The notes beneath the pieces were generated by a model, which saw only the letters and a list, made by a program, of their open reading frames with translations, was not told the origin of the DNA and ran no database searches. From contig JBASCW010000120.1 in the NCBI GenBank assembly GCA_049651845.1, positions 1 through 42,180 on the forward strand: a stretch of DNA of 42,180 nucleotides. The letters run 5' to 3'. Position 1 is the stretch's first letter; each line of letters opens with the position of its first letter. Both the position numbers and the translations under genes were made by a program. The DNA comes from RBG-16-66-20 sp049651845. Its GTDB lineage: Bacteria > Pseudomonadota > Gammaproteobacteria > Burkholderiales > SG8-39. Shown here in pieces: positions 34,287-42,180 of this stretch.

Positions 34287-34928
34287 ATGCAGGGCCTCGC
34301 GTCCGCCGGCGAATATCTGCGCTTCGTGATCACCTTGGCCGCGGTCGTCGACCCGTTCCTCGCGGTGCCGTTCTTCCTCGCCTTCACGCAGGCGCGCACG
34401 GACCAAGAGCGCGGCAAGCTCGCGCGGCTGGTCGCGACGAGCGTGTTCCTGGTGCTCGCGATCTCGGTATTCGTCGGCGAAGCGCTGCTGCTCGCCATCG
34501 GCGCCAGCCTGCCCGCGTTCCGGGTCGGCGGCGGGCTGGTGCTGCTGCTGATGGCGCTGGCGATGCTGAACGCGCAAGCCGGCGGCCTGCGCCAGTCCGA
34601 CGCGGAAGCCGCGGAGCTGCAAAGCGGACAGTTCAGCGGCGTGGTGCCGCTCGCGATGCCGCTGCTGGCAGGTCCCGGTGCCATCAGCACTTCGATCATC
34701 GCAGCCGAGGCAGGCGGCTTCGCGCACCAGCTCGCCGTCGTCGGCTGCATCGGCGTGGTGTGTCTTCTGTCCTGGGTGACGCTGCGCAGCGCGCGCCTGA
34801 TCGAGGAGCGCCTCGGCATCACCGGCCTGAACATCGCCACGCGCATTCTCGGGTTGCTGCTGGCGGCGATGGCGGTGCAGACGATGGCCGAAGGCCTGAA
34901 GGCCCTGTTCCCCGGGCTCGCCCGCTAG
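34287..34928 (+). CDS. MarC-family integral membrane protein
   Basis: 213 aa with about six membrane helices. The start FVITLAAVVDPFLAVPFFLAFT and the repeat AMPLLAGPGAISTSI are characteristic of the MarC/UPF0056 family, whose transport function is unsettled. The ATG at 34287 is chosen over the longer frame because it gives a normal family N-terminus. It stands alone between divergent and convergent genes. Confidence 0.88.
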   Translation: MQGLASAGEYLRFVITLAAVVDPFLAVPFFLAFTQARTDQERGKLARLVATSVFLVLAISVFVGEALLLAIGASLPAFRVGGGLVLLLMALAMLNAQAGGLRQSDAEAAELQSGQFSGVVPLAMPLLAGPGAISTSIIAAEAGGFAHQLAVVGCIGVVCLLSWVTLRSARLIEERLGITGLNIATRILGLLLAAMAVQTMAEGLKALFPGLAR

Positions 34929-34946
34929 CGCAGGCGCGCGGGTCGG

Positions 34947-35020
34947 TGGAGCGGGTGAAGGGAATCGAACCCTCGTATGCAGCTTGGGAAGCTGCCGTTC
35001 TGCCATTGAACTACACCCGC
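34947..35020 (-). tRNA. tRNA-Gly (anticodon CCC)
   Basis: On the minus strand all four arms fold: acceptor GCGGGTG/CACCCGC, D-stem GTTC/GAAC, anticodon stem GCAGC/GCTGC with loop TTCCCAA (anticodon CCC), and T-stem GAGGG/CCCTT with loop TTCGATT. The discriminator base is T and CCA is encoded (34949-34947). Length with CCA is 74 bases. Confidence 0.95.
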
Positions 35021-35049
35021 CCGCGCGCGAAATTCTAAGGCAGAAAACA

Positions 35050-35077
35050 AAAAAGCCGCGGCGAGCCGCGGCTTTTT
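35050..35077 (-). terminator. Intrinsic terminator after the lipoprotein gene
   Basis: GCCGCGGC (35055-35062) pairs with GCCGCGGC (35065-35072), flanked by A's on the left and T's on the right. It can act on both strands; it lies just downstream of the minus-strand lipoprotein gene and before the tRNA. Confidence 0.85.
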
Positions 35078-35092
35078 CGGGAGTGCGGGACC

Positions 35093-35539
35093 TTACTGGA
35101 TACGACGCAGGTCCGAGGCCGAGAGCGAGGCCATCAGCTGCCAGATCTTCGGCCGCGCGGCCGCGACTTGCTGCGAGTCGGCCGTACGCATCACGATCAT
35201 GAGGCCCTTGTTCTTGGCGTTGGTGCCGCGGCTGCGCAGGTCGGCCATGCGCCCGCCGATGCCGGTGCCGTTGAGGTCGCGCAGCACGGTGCCGTCGCGC
35301 ACCTGCTCTTCGTAGCCCATGATGGCGCCGGCATGGTCGTAGAGCGGCGTGTACATCTGCACCTGGGCGATGACTTCGCCGGTGCGCTCGTTGCGCAGCA
35401 TCTGCTTGTAGCCGACCACGTGGCCCTGATCGTTGCGCAGCGCTTCCCTGCGCACGCTGCCGTAGTCGGTCAGCGTCGTGCAGCCACCCGCTGCGAAGGC
35501 GGCGGCCACCAGCAACATCGTCAGCAGTCTCGTCGTCAT
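35093..35539 (-). CDS. Small lipoprotein of unknown function
   Basis: 148 aa. A lipoprotein-type signal peptide (MTTRLLTMLLVAAAFAAGG | CTTL) is visible at residues 1-21, with Cys22 as the likely lipid attachment site; the lipobox AGGC is slightly atypical. The rest is soluble with no recognised domain (EALRNDQGHVVGYKQML, RTGEVIAQVQMYTPLYD). The start with AGGAGA upstream was chosen over a longer ATG frame that lacks a signal peptide. It diverges from thiS over a 154-base AT-richer gap with no confident promoter. Confidence 0.7.
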   Translation of the reverse strand: MTTRLLTMLLVAAAFAAGGCTTLTDYGSVRREALRNDQGHVVGYKQMLRNERTGEVIAQVQMYTPLYDHAGAIMGYEEQVRDGTVLRDLNGTGIGGRMADLRSRGTNAKNKGLMIVMRTADSQQVAAARPKIWQLMASLSASDLRRIQ

Positions 35540-35693
35540 TGTTGTTCTCCTACTGCAGCTCAATTGATGGCAATTTACTCCCTCTGTCCTAAAATGGGTA
35601 GGAAATAATGCCGTAGTTAATGTATTACCTGAACTCTTTCCGCGCCGCAGCAATCGCCACAAGTGCTTGGCGGCATTGTATTATTCAAATGTG

Positions 35694-35894
35694 ATGCAAA
35701 TCACTGTGAACGGCAGCACGAGGGTTTACGAAGGACCCTTGGCTGTTGCCGACCTGCTACAGAACATGGCCCTGGCTGGCAAAAAGGTGGCCGTCGAGCG
35801 CAACGGCGAGATCGTGCCGCGCGGGGCGCATGCCTCGACACTGCTCGCCGAGGGCGACCGGCTTGAGATCGTCGTCGCCGTGGGCGGAGGCTGA
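35694..35894 (+). CDS. thiS: Sulfur carrier protein ThiS
   Basis: 66 aa ubiquitin-like protein of thiazole (thiamine) synthesis. The family signature is the C-terminal GG: VVAVGGG, whose Gly is thiocarboxylated by ThiF. The ATG at 35694 is preferred over an upstream TTG because it begins MQITVNG, the usual ThiS start. It lies five bases before thiG, which makes the pair an operon. No TPP riboswitch was seen upstream. Confidence 0.93.
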   Translation: MQITVNGSTRVYEGPLAVADLLQNMALAGKKVAVERNGEIVPRGAHASTLLAEGDRLEIVVAVGGG

Positions 35895-35899
35895 ACGAA

Positions 35900-36703
35900 A
35901 TGACGGACGCGCTGCAGATCGCTGGCCGCAATTACGGCTCGCGCCTGCTGGTCGGCACGGGCAAGTACCAGGACTTCGCGCAGACGCGCGCGGCGATCGA
36001 GGCCTCGGGCGCGGAGATCGTCACGGTGGCGATCCGCCGCACCAACATCGGCCAGACCGCAGGCGAGCCCTCGCTGCTCGAGTACCTGCCCCCCTGCAAG
36101 TTCACCTACCTGCCGAACACCGCGGGCTGCTACAGCGCCGCCGACGCGGTGCGCACGCTGCGCCTGGCGCGCGAGCTGCTCGATGGCCATGATCTGGTCA
36201 AGCTGGAAGTGCTCGGCGACCCCCAGTCGCTGTACCCGAACATGCCCGAGACGCTCGCGGCCGCGAAGACGCTGGTCGCCGAGGGCTTCAAGGTCATGGT
36301 GTACTGCTCCGACGACCCGATCCAGGCGAAGATGCTCGAGGAGCTCGGCTGCGTCGCGGTGATGCCGCTCGCTTCCCTCATCGGCTCGGGCATGGGCATC
36401 CTCAATCCCTGGAACCTGCAGCTCGTCATCGAGCGCGTCAGCGTGCCGGTGCTCGTCGACGCGGGCGTGGGCACCGCCTCGGATGCCGCGATCGCGATGG
36501 AGCTCGGCTGCGACGGCGTGCTCATGAACACGGCGATCGCCGCGGCTAAGGACCCGGTGCTGATGGCGCGCGCCATGAAAAAGGGCGTCGAGGCCGGGCG
36601 CGAAGCCTTCCTCGCCGGCCGCATGCCGAAGAAGCTCTACAGCGCGGCGCCCTCCTCGCCCGCCGAAGGCGTGATCGCCTCCTCGCAGCCCAAGGCTGCT
36701 TGA
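35900..36703 (+). CDS. thiG: Thiazole synthase
   Basis: 267 aa TIM-barrel enzyme combining 1-deoxyxylulose 5-phosphate, the ThiS thiocarboxylate and dehydroglycine. Lys101 in VKLEVLGDP is the expected Schiff-base residue. The segments SRLLVGTGKY, NTAGCYSA and VLVDAGVGTASDAA are ThiG signatures. It follows thiS and its stop overlaps the TTG of trmB. Confidence 0.96.
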   Translation: MTDALQIAGRNYGSRLLVGTGKYQDFAQTRAAIEASGAEIVTVAIRRTNIGQTAGEPSLLEYLPPCKFTYLPNTAGCYSAADAVRTLRLARELLDGHDLVKLEVLGDPQSLYPNMPETLAAAKTLVAEGFKVMVYCSDDPIQAKMLEELGCVAVMPLASLIGSGMGILNPWNLQLVIERVSVPVLVDAGVGTASDAAIAMELGCDGVLMNTAIAAAKDPVLMARAMKKGVEAGREAFLAGRMPKKLYSAAPSSPAEGVIASSQPKAA

Positions 36704-37353
36704 AACGCGAAATTCGCAGTTACGTCCTGCGCCAGGGCCGGATCACGCCCTCGCAGCAGCGGGCACTTGATTTGCTTTTGCCGAAGTATGGTCTGCCTTT
36801 CACGCCTCACCCTGTAGAAGCAAAGTCGATTTTCGGCAGAACTGCCCCGTTCATTCTCGAGATCGGTTCGGGCATGGGCGAGACCACCGCGGCCATCGCG
36901 CAGGCGCATCCCGGGATCGACTACCTCGCGGTCGAAGTGCACGGTCCCGGCGTGGGCAGCCTGCTGAGGAAGATCGAAGCGCTCGCGCTCGCGAACCTGC
37001 GCGTCATCCGCCACGACGCGGTCGAAGTGCTCGAGCGGATGATTCCGGATGCGTCGCTTGCGGGCATCCACCTGTTCTTCCCGGATCCCTGGCCGAAGAA
37101 GCGCCACCACAAGCGCCGCCTGGTGCAGCCGCCCTTCGCCGCGCTCGCCGCGCGCAAGCTCGCGCCCGGCAGTTACTTCCATGCCGCCACCGACTGGCCG
37201 GACTATGCGGTGCAGATCGACGAGGTTCTGACCTCGAGTTCTTGTTTCACAAGAGAACAACCCAAGCAGCGGCCCGAAACCAAGTTCGAGCGCCGCGGCC
37301 GCGGACTCGGCCACCCGGTGCGCGACCTGCTATTCCGGCGCCGCGAGGAATAG
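36700..37353 (+). CDS. trmB: tRNA (guanine-N7)-methyltransferase
   Basis: 217 aa SAM-dependent enzyme that methylates G46 of tRNAs. Motif I is LEIGSGMGETTA, the acidic end of motif II is EVHGPGVG, the catalytic region is LFFPDPWPKKRHHKRR and the C-terminal signature is RPETKFERRGRGLGH. The start is a TTG overlapping the thiG stop, with alternative starts further in less likely. The stretch SSSCFTREQ near residue 180 has unusual codons for this region, but the frame is intact. Confidence 0.93.
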   Translation: MKREIRSYVLRQGRITPSQQRALDLLLPKYGLPFTPHPVEAKSIFGRTAPFILEIGSGMGETTAAIAQAHPGIDYLAVEVHGPGVGSLLRKIEALALANLRVIRHDAVEVLERMIPDASLAGIHLFFPDPWPKKRHHKRRLVQPPFAALAARKLAPGSYFHAATDWPDYAVQIDEVLTSSSCFTREQPKQRPETKFERRGRGLGHPVRDLLFRRREE

Positions 37354-38511
37354 TCCCACGAGGTCGTTGAGGAAGCGCCGGCCTTTCTGCGTCGGCTGGA
37401 TGCGCTGCAGATCCCGCGCGATGAGCCCGTTCGCTTCGGCCGCGCGCAAGCCTGCTTCAAGAGCCACCGATGGCATTCCGGTCCGCTGCGAGAAGAGCTC
37501 GAGGGCAAATCCGTCGACCAGGCGAAACGCATTGAGCGCAAATTCGAAGGGCAGCTCCCGCGTCGCGATCTCGCGCTGCGGCACCTCGCCGCTCGCCGCC
37601 AGGTACTCGCGCGGCTGCTTGACGCGCTCGTGGCGCGTGACGCGGTCGGCGAAGGAGAGCTTGCCGTGCGCGCCGGCGCCGATGCCCAGGTAGTCGCCGA
37701 ACTCCCAGTAGTTGAGGTTGTGCCGGCAGCGCCGGCCCGGCTGCGCGAACGCGGAGGTCTCGTAGTGCCCGAAGCCGGCGGCGCCCAGCGTCTCCTCGAT
37801 CATCTGCTGCATGTCCGCGGCGGCATCGTCGCCCGGCAAGGCGGGCGAATGCGAGTAGAACACCGTGTTCGGCTCGATCGTGAGCTGGTAGGCCGACAGG
37901 TGCGGGGTTGTCATGCGCACGCCCGCTTCGATGTCGGCGCGCGCCATGGCGAGCGTCTGGCCCGGCAGGCCGTACATGAGATCGATATTGACGTTGCCGA
38001 AGGTCTCGAGCGCGAGGTCGATCGCGCGCCGCGCCTCGTCGGCGGAATGGATGCGGCCGAGCGAGTGCAGCATCGCATCGTCGAAGCTCTGCACGCCAAG
38101 CGAGGCGCGGTTCACTCCCGCCTCGCGGTAGCCGCGGAAGCGCCCCGCTTCCGCGGCGCCCGGATTGGCCTCCAGCGTGATCTCGGCATCGGGCTCCAGC
38201 GGCAGGCGCGCGCGCACCGCGGCGAGCAGCGCGTCGATCTGCGCCGCGGGGAACAGGCTCGGCGTGCCGCCGCCGATGAAGACCGATTGCACGCGCCGCC
38301 CCCAGACCGAGGGCAGCATCGCCTCCAGGTCGCGCACCAGCGCAGCGGTGTACTCGGCGAAAGGCAGGTCGCCCTGCCGCTCGTGCGAATTGAAGTCGCA
38401 GTAGGGGCACTTCTTCACGCACCACGGCAGGTGCACGTAGAGCGCGAGCGGCGGCAGCGCGGCAAAGCGCACCTGGCCCGCATCGCGCATGTCGCGCAGG
38501 ATCGCGCTCAC
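37330..38511 (-). CDS. hemW: Heme chaperone HemW (radical SAM)
   Basis: 393 aa. The radical-SAM cluster motif is Cys31-x3-Cys35-x2-Cys38 in LPWCVKKCPYCDFNSH; the family segments GGGTPSLF and DLMYGLPGQT follow. HemW (formerly HemN-like) binds heme and lacks the extra cysteines of true coproporphyrinogen oxidase. The GTG at 38511 overlaps the rdgB stop and gives the normal length; an ATG at residue 8 is an alternative. The gene overlaps the end of trmB by 24 bases on the opposite strand. Confidence 0.92.
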   Translation of the reverse strand: MSAILRDMRDAGQVRFAALPPLALYVHLPWCVKKCPYCDFNSHERQGDLPFAEYTAALVRDLEAMLPSVWGRRVQSVFIGGGTPSLFPAAQIDALLAAVRARLPLEPDAEITLEANPGAAEAGRFRGYREAGVNRASLGVQSFDDAMLHSLGRIHSADEARRAIDLALETFGNVNIDLMYGLPGQTLAMARADIEAGVRMTTPHLSAYQLTIEPNTVFYSHSPALPGDDAAADMQQMIEETLGAAGFGHYETSAFAQPGRRCRHNLNYWEFGDYLGIGAGAHGKLSFADRVTRHERVKQPREYLAASGEVPQREIATRELPFEFALNAFRLVDGFALELFSQRTGMPSVALEAGLRAAEANGLIARDLQRIQPTQKGRRFLNDLVGLFLAAPE

Positions 38512-39107
38512 GGGCCCTTCAGCAGCGCGAGCAGCTTCTGCATCGCCTGGCCGCGATGGCTGAGGCGGTTCTTCTCCTCGGGCGCGAGTTCCGCGGCGGT
38601 CTTGCCCAGCTCGGGCAGCCAGAAATACGGGTCGTAGCCGAAGCCGTTGCCGCCGCGCGGCGCGCGCGCGATCTCGCCGCGCCATTCGGCCTCGGCCACC
38701 AGCGGCGCAGTGTCGCCGGGGCCGCGCATCAGCACCATCACGCACACATAGCGCGCGCTACGATTGTTTTCTTCTTTCAATTCAGAAAGAAGCTTCTCGT
38801 TGTTGCGCGTGTCACGCTCGGCGCGGCTGCCTTCACGTCCCGCGTAGTACGCCGAGTGCACGCCCGGTGCGCCGCCGAGCGCATCGACGCACAGGCCCGA
38901 GTCGTCGGCGAGCGCCGGAAGCCGCGTTGCGAAGCAGGCGTGGCGCGCCTTGGCGAGCGCGTTCTCGCGGAAAGTCTCGTGCGGCTCTTCGACCTCGGTG
39001 ATGCCCAGCTCGGTCTGCGTGACCACGCGGGTGCCGAAGGGCGCGAGCAGCTGCTCGATCTCCGCCTTCTTGCCCGGATTGCCGGAAGCAAGGACGATGC
39101 TCTTCAC
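38508..39107 (-). CDS. rdgB: dITP/XTP pyrophosphatase
   Basis: 199 aa nucleotide house-cleaning enzyme of the HAM1/RdgB family. SGNPGKKAEI at the start, Asp68/Asp69 in ALADDSGLCVDAL, and GNGFGYDPYF are diagnostic. The GTG at 39107 is selected because it puts SGNPGK at the family-normal position. It is transcribed with rph and hemW. Confidence 0.95.
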   Translation of the reverse strand: MKSIVLASGNPGKKAEIEQLLAPFGTRVVTQTELGITEVEEPHETFRENALAKARHACFATRLPALADDSGLCVDALGGAPGVHSAYYAGREGSRAERDTRNNEKLLSELKEENNRSARYVCVMVLMRGPGDTAPLVAEAEWRGEIARAPRGGNGFGYDPYFWLPELGKTAAELAPEEKNRLSHRGQAMQKLLALLKGP

Positions 39108-39111
39108 CGCG

Positions 39112-39840
39112 TCACAGCCCCAGCGCGCGCCGCTGCTGCGCCACGAGCTCGGCGATGCCGCGGCCCGCGAGCGCGAGCAGCGCATCGAGCTCCGCGCGCG
39201 CGAAGGGCTCGCCCTCGGCGGTGCCCTGCACCTCGACGAAGCGCCCGGCGCCGGTCATGACCACGTTCATGTCGGTCTGGCAGGCCGAGTCCTCGGCGTA
39301 GTCGAGGTCGAGCACCGGCCGGCCTTCGTGCAGGCCGACCGACACCGCGGCCACGAAGTCGCGCACCGGGAGCACGGCGATCATGCCCTTGGCGCGCATC
39401 CAGGCGAGCGCGTCGTGCACCGCGACGAAGGCGCCGGTGATCGAGGCGGTACGCGTGCCGCCGTCGGCCTGCAGCACGTCGCAATCCACCTGAAGCGTGT
39501 TCTCGCCGATCGCCTGCAGGTCGACCACGGCGCGCAGCGCGCGGCCGATGAGGCGCTGGATCTCCTGCGTGCGGCCGGATTGCTTGCCGCGCGCCGCCTC
39601 GCGGTCGCCGCGCGTGTGCGTCGCGCGCGGCAGCATGCCGTACTCGGCGGTCAGCCAGCCGCGGCCCTGGTCGCGCAGGAAGCCCGGCACGCGTGCTTCG
39701 ACGCTCGCGGTGCACAGCACCTTGGTGTCGCCGAATTCGACCAGCACCGAGCCCTCCGCATGGCGCGTGTAGCCGCGGGTCAGGCGCACCGGCCGCAACT
39801 CGTCCGCCCGCCTGCCGCCCGCTCGCATGGGCGCGCTCAT
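39112..39840 (-). CDS. rph: Ribonuclease PH
   Basis: 242 aa 3'-5' phosphorolytic exoribonuclease that trims tRNA 3' ends. The segments LRPVRLTRGYTRHAEGSVL, LTAEYGMLPRATHTR, QVDCDVLQADGGTRTASI and CQTDMNVVMTG (given in part) are RNase PH signatures. Its ATG overlaps the stop of the PP2C gene. Four bases separate it from rdgB. Confidence 0.95.
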   Translation of the reverse strand: MSAPMRAGGRRADELRPVRLTRGYTRHAEGSVLVEFGDTKVLCTASVEARVPGFLRDQGRGWLTAEYGMLPRATHTRGDREAARGKQSGRTQEIQRLIGRALRAVVDLQAIGENTLQVDCDVLQADGGTRTASITGAFVAVHDALAWMRAKGMIAVLPVRDFVAAVSVGLHEGRPVLDLDYAEDSACQTDMNVVMTGAGRFVEVQGTAEGEPFARAELDALLALAGRGIAELVAQQRRALGL

Positions 39841-40760
39841 TTCTTCGCCGGATCGTGCTTGGCGAGCGCCTTCTTGATCTCGGCGATCTGGCGCTCGATG
39901 TCGGCGTCGGTCATGTGCAGGAAATCGGGCTCGGTGGCGGTGAAATCGCGCACGTCGGTGGGCGGCTCGTCCATCGGCACGGTCATCGGCTCCGCCGGCG
40001 CGGGCACGGCCTTGTCGTGCCAGTGGATCGCGAGCACCGAGATGTTGTCGCAGCGAGGGCCGGCGCGCGTCTCGGACAGCGTGATCAGCTCGGGCAGGGC
40101 CTTCTTCAGGTCCTTGCCGAGCAGGCCCATCAGCAGCTGGCGCTGCGTGAGCGGCCCCCAGAAGCCGTCCGAGCACAACAGCAGCACGTCGTCCTCGGCC
40201 AGGCGCGCCTGCGCAGTCGGCTCCACGCGCGGCGGGCGCGGCCCGCCGAGGCACTGCAGCAGCTTGTTCTTGTCCGGATGGTTCACCGCCGCTTCCTCGC
40301 GAATGCGCCCGGCGTCGATCAGCATCTGCACCGGGGTGTGGTCGCGCGTGCGCGTGAGGATGCGGCCGTCCCGGATCGCGTACAGCCGCGAGTCGCCGAC
40401 GAACGACCAGAACGCATAGCCGCCCTGCACCAGGCAGGCCACCACCGTGGTGCGCGGCGAATTGGCCGCATCGAATTTGAGGCCCTGGCGCTGCGTCTGA
40501 TGCAGGATCATCGCGTGCGCGCGCGTGATCGTGTTGAACAGGAACTTGTCCGGGTCGGCGACCGTCGGCTTGGCCTCGCTGCGGAACGCCGCGCCCAGGC
40601 AATCGACCGTGACCTGCGCGGCCACATCGCCGTGCGCGTGGCCGCCCATGCCGTCGGCCACCACCATGAACAGGGCCTCCTTGGTGTGCCAGTGCGCAAG
40701 CCGGTCCTGCTGGTAGGGCCGCTTGCCGATGCGCGAATCCTGGAAGATCGTGTATTTCAT
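39837..40760 (-). CDS. PP2C-family protein serine/threonine phosphatase
   Basis: 307 aa. Metal-binding motifs are VVADGMGGHAHGDVAA, FVGDSRLYAI, LLCSDGFWGPL and RCDNISVLAI, all in the expected order for a PPM/PP2C (Stp1-like) enzyme. The last about 60 residues are a Pro/Asp-rich linker and a Lys-rich helix outside the catalytic domain. It likely opposes the kinase encoded immediately upstream, which starts 22 bases away, forming a kinase-phosphatase pair. Confidence 0.92.
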   Translation of the reverse strand: MKYTIFQDSRIGKRPYQQDRLAHWHTKEALFMVVADGMGGHAHGDVAAQVTVDCLGAAFRSEAKPTVADPDKFLFNTITRAHAMILHQTQRQGLKFDAANSPRTTVVACLVQGGYAFWSFVGDSRLYAIRDGRILTRTRDHTPVQMLIDAGRIREEAAVNHPDKNKLLQCLGGPRPPRVEPTAQARLAEDDVLLLCSDGFWGPLTQRQLLMGLLGKDLKKALPELITLSETRAGPRCDNISVLAIHWHDKAVPAPAEPMTVPMDEPPTDVRDFTATEPDFLHMTDADIERQIAEIKKALAKHDPAKK

Positions 40761-40781
40761 ATCTCGGTCATGAGTGGCGAA

Positions 40782-41729
40782 TCAGCGCTTCAGACGGCGC
40801 AGGATCGCGTCCTTCCACTGGTCCAGCATCGGCGCCTCGCCGCGGAATCCCGGCGCCGTTTCCCCCCGCAGCGCCTTCTGCAGCGTCAGCACGCTCTGCG
40901 GCCGCTGCAGATGGTCCAGGCGCAGGCACCAGTCTATGGTGTCCAGCAGTTCAGCGGAATACTTGCCCGCCCAGCCCTTGCGCGCGCTTGTCAGTTTGTC
41001 CTTTTCCAGGCGCTGGGTCGCCGTCGGCGGCCCGGCGCCCGCCAGGCAGGCGTACATCGAGGCGCCGATCGAGTAGATGTCGCTCCAGGGCCCGAGCTTC
41101 CCGCGCTCGCGGTGGTGCTCGGGCGAGGCGAAGCCAGGCGTGTACATCGGCGGCAGCTTGAGGCCGTCGACCGTGAGCGTCTGGCGCGCGGCGCCGAAGT
41201 CGATGAGCACCGGGTTGCCGTCGTTGCGCACGTAGATGTTGCCCGGCTTGATGTCCAGATGCAGCAGCTTGTTGGTGTGCACCTCGCGCAATCCGTTGAG
41301 CAGCTGCGAGAAGGTGCCGCGGATCCACTCCTCCTTGATCGGGCCAGTCTTCTTGTGGATGTGCTCCTGCAGCGTGCGGCCGCGCTCGTAGCGCATCACC
41401 AGGTACACCGTGTCGTTGGCGCGGAAGAAGTTGAGCACGCGCACCACGTTCGGGTGCTGCAGCGTGGCGAGCGTGCGGCCCTCCTCGAAGAAGCACTTCA
41501 GCCCGTAGCGGAAGGTGGCGAGATTCTCCTCCGGCACCACCGGCGCAGCCTGGTCCGCGGTGCGCAGCGCCAGCGTCGCGGGCAGGTATTCCTTGACCGC
41601 CACCGGCGTCTCGTTCTCGTCGTGCGCGAGGTACACGAACGAGAATCCGCCCGATGCGATCACTCGCAGCACCCTGTAATTTTCGAGCTGGAAGCCTTCC
41701 GGCAACGGCTGGTTGGCTTGCGAGGACAT
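40782..41729 (-). CDS. Hanks-type serine/threonine protein kinase
   Basis: 315 aa soluble kinase with no visible membrane helix or sensor domain. The glycine loop is VIASGGFSFVYLAHD, the ATP lysine is Lys46 (VAVKEYLP), the catalytic loop is HLDIKPGN (Asp159) and the metal loop is LIDFGAAR (Asp177). Arg of the usual HRD is Leu158, so it is a non-RD kinase and probably not regulated by activation-loop phosphorylation in the standard way. The first 15 residues form a short N-terminal tail. It pairs with the PP2C phosphatase; targets are unknown. Confidence 0.9.
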   Translation of the reverse strand: MSSQANQPLPEGFQLENYRVLRVIASGGFSFVYLAHDENETPVAVKEYLPATLALRTADQAAPVVPEENLATFRYGLKCFFEEGRTLATLQHPNVVRVLNFFRANDTVYLVMRYERGRTLQEHIHKKTGPIKEEWIRGTFSQLLNGLREVHTNKLLHLDIKPGNIYVRNDGNPVLIDFGAARQTLTVDGLKLPPMYTPGFASPEHHRERGKLGPWSDIYSIGASMYACLAGAGPPTATQRLEKDKLTSARKGWAGKYSAELLDTIDWCLRLDHLQRPQSVLTLQKALRGETAPGFRGEAPMLDQWKDAILRRLKR

Positions 41730-41736
41730 TCTTTAA

Positions 41737-41742
41737 TATGAT
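41737..41742 (+). promoter_or_regulatory. Candidate -10 element for yicC
   Basis: TATGAT lies 12 bases before the yicC ATG in the 25-base AT-rich gap between the divergent kinase and yicC genes. TTGGCT at 41713-41718 is 18 bases upstream as a possible -35, inside the kinase gene. Weak support. Confidence 0.3.
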
Positions 41743-41754
41743 ACCGGCATCCCC

Positions 41755-42180
41755 ATGATCCACAGCATGACCGGCTATGCCGTCGCGAGTGCGGATTCGC
41801 CGCGTGGCGCCCTGCAGCTCGAGCTGCGCTCGGTGAATTCGCGCTTCCTCGATCTGCAGTTCCGCGTCGCCGAGGAATTGCGCGCCGCCGAGCCGCTGCT
41901 GCGCGAGTTGATCGGCGCGCGCATCGCACGAGGCAAGGTCGATTGCCGCCTGTCGCTTGGCGCCGCGCCGAAAACGGACGTTGCGCGGCTGAACGCACCG
42001 GCGCTGGAGCGCCTGCGGATCCTGGAGAAGGAAATCTCGAAAAGCTTTCCGGCCGCCGCGACGCTCAGCGTGGCCGAGCTGCTGCGCTGGCCGGGCGTGC
42101 TCGCCGAGCCCGCGGCGGACGAGGATGCGACGCGCGCGGCCCTCGAGGCGCTGGCGCGGCGCGCCCTCGAGGACCTGTGC
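41755..42180 (+). CDS. yicC: YicC-family endoribonuclease (3' partial)
   Basis: 142 codons present; the gene runs off the window end. The start MIHSMTGYA followed by LELRSVNSRFLDLQFR and RGKVDCRLSL is the YicC N-terminal signature. YicC-type proteins are endoribonucleases that act on structured RNA; the C-terminal DUF1732 part is outside the window. It diverges from the Ser/Thr kinase gene, an arrangement common in betaproteobacteria. Confidence 0.92.
   Translation, partial: MIHSMTGYAVASADSPRGALQLELRSVNSRFLDLQFRVAEELRAAEPLLRELIGARIARGKVDCRLSLGAAPKTDVARLNAPALERLRILEKEISKSFPAAATLSVAELLRWPGVLAEPAADEDATRAALEALARRALEDLC

Noticed and set aside
35540..35693. A possible TPP riboswitch upstream of thiS
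   Set aside because: The gap is AT-richer than the genes, but the conserved CUGAGA and ACCUGA-type cores of the thi-box in the needed arrangement are not present, and it is short.
37225..37260. A short imperfect palindrome (GTTCTTG...CAAGAGAAC) inside trmB
   Set aside because: It is only seven to nine paired bases with a bulge, lies in an intact reading frame, and has no T run, so it is not called as a terminator or repeat.

Overview
The window is high-GC chromosomal DNA from a Gram-negative bacterium, most probably a betaproteobacterium (Burkholderiales-like). The evidence is gene order: kdsD-kdsC-lptC-lptA-lptB-rpoN-ptsN-hprK-rapZ followed by mutY, and a yicC / Ser-Thr kinase / PP2C / rph / rdgB / hemW block, both familiar from that class. 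The species cannot be named from the sequence alone. Coding density is high, and no stretch over about 300 bases lacks a gene.

Layout. (1) 1-9174: an MSHA-like / type IV pilus assembly operon, with a TPR protein cut by the window edge, a MshE-type ATPase, a GspF-type platform protein, a PilM/N (GspL/MshI)-like protein, PilO-like and PilP-like proteins, a very large PilX-like minor pilin and a prepilin. A palindromic REP-like element separates the ATPase and platform genes. (2) 9184-13365: a divergent membrane histidine kinase, an orphan ABC-2 type permease, a small membrane-anchored protein, and a prepilin gene behind a well-formed sigma-54 promoter, closed by a terminator. (3) 13364-23209: a CPA2 cation/proton antiporter facing the long lipopolysaccharide block (Kdo synthesis, Lpt transport), then sigma-54, EIIA-Ntr, HPr kinase, RapZ and a Lon-N-domain protein. 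(4) 23210-25118: a compact accessory island, the most unusual part (see below). (5) 25116-34928: mutY on the minus strand, an oligopeptide ABC importer operon with an embedded M20 amidohydrolase, an AsmA protein and a 5'-nucleotidase on the minus strand, and a MarC-family protein. (6) 34947-42180: tRNA-Gly(CCC), a small lipoprotein, thiS-thiG-trmB, then the minus-strand block STK-PP2C-rph-rdgB-hemW diverging from yicC, which runs off the end.

The island looks like a small integron-type cassette array without an integrase in the window. Three units run in the same direction: a four-helix membrane protein, an isochorismatase-family hydrolase and a BrnT/BrnA-like toxin-antitoxin pair. The first two end in attC-like hairpins whose left core (CGCTAAC or GGCTAAC) overlaps the stop codon; the third has a weaker one. 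Two perfectly identical 75-bp palindromic elements lie in opposite orientation around units 2 and 3. Each begins and ends with TA. Removing either one and one TA restores a perfect GTTAGC attC core (GTTAGCC on the left, GTTAGCG on the right), so each sits exactly on the attC recombination core. Upstream of the first unit is a row of four imperfect 20-bp direct repeats.

Working together: the pilus operon and its sigma-54 pilin promoter fit with the rpoN gene carried in the same window. The kds/lpt genes build and export lipopolysaccharide, and ptsN/hprK/rapZ form the nitrogen-PTS and cell-envelope regulatory set usually linked to them.
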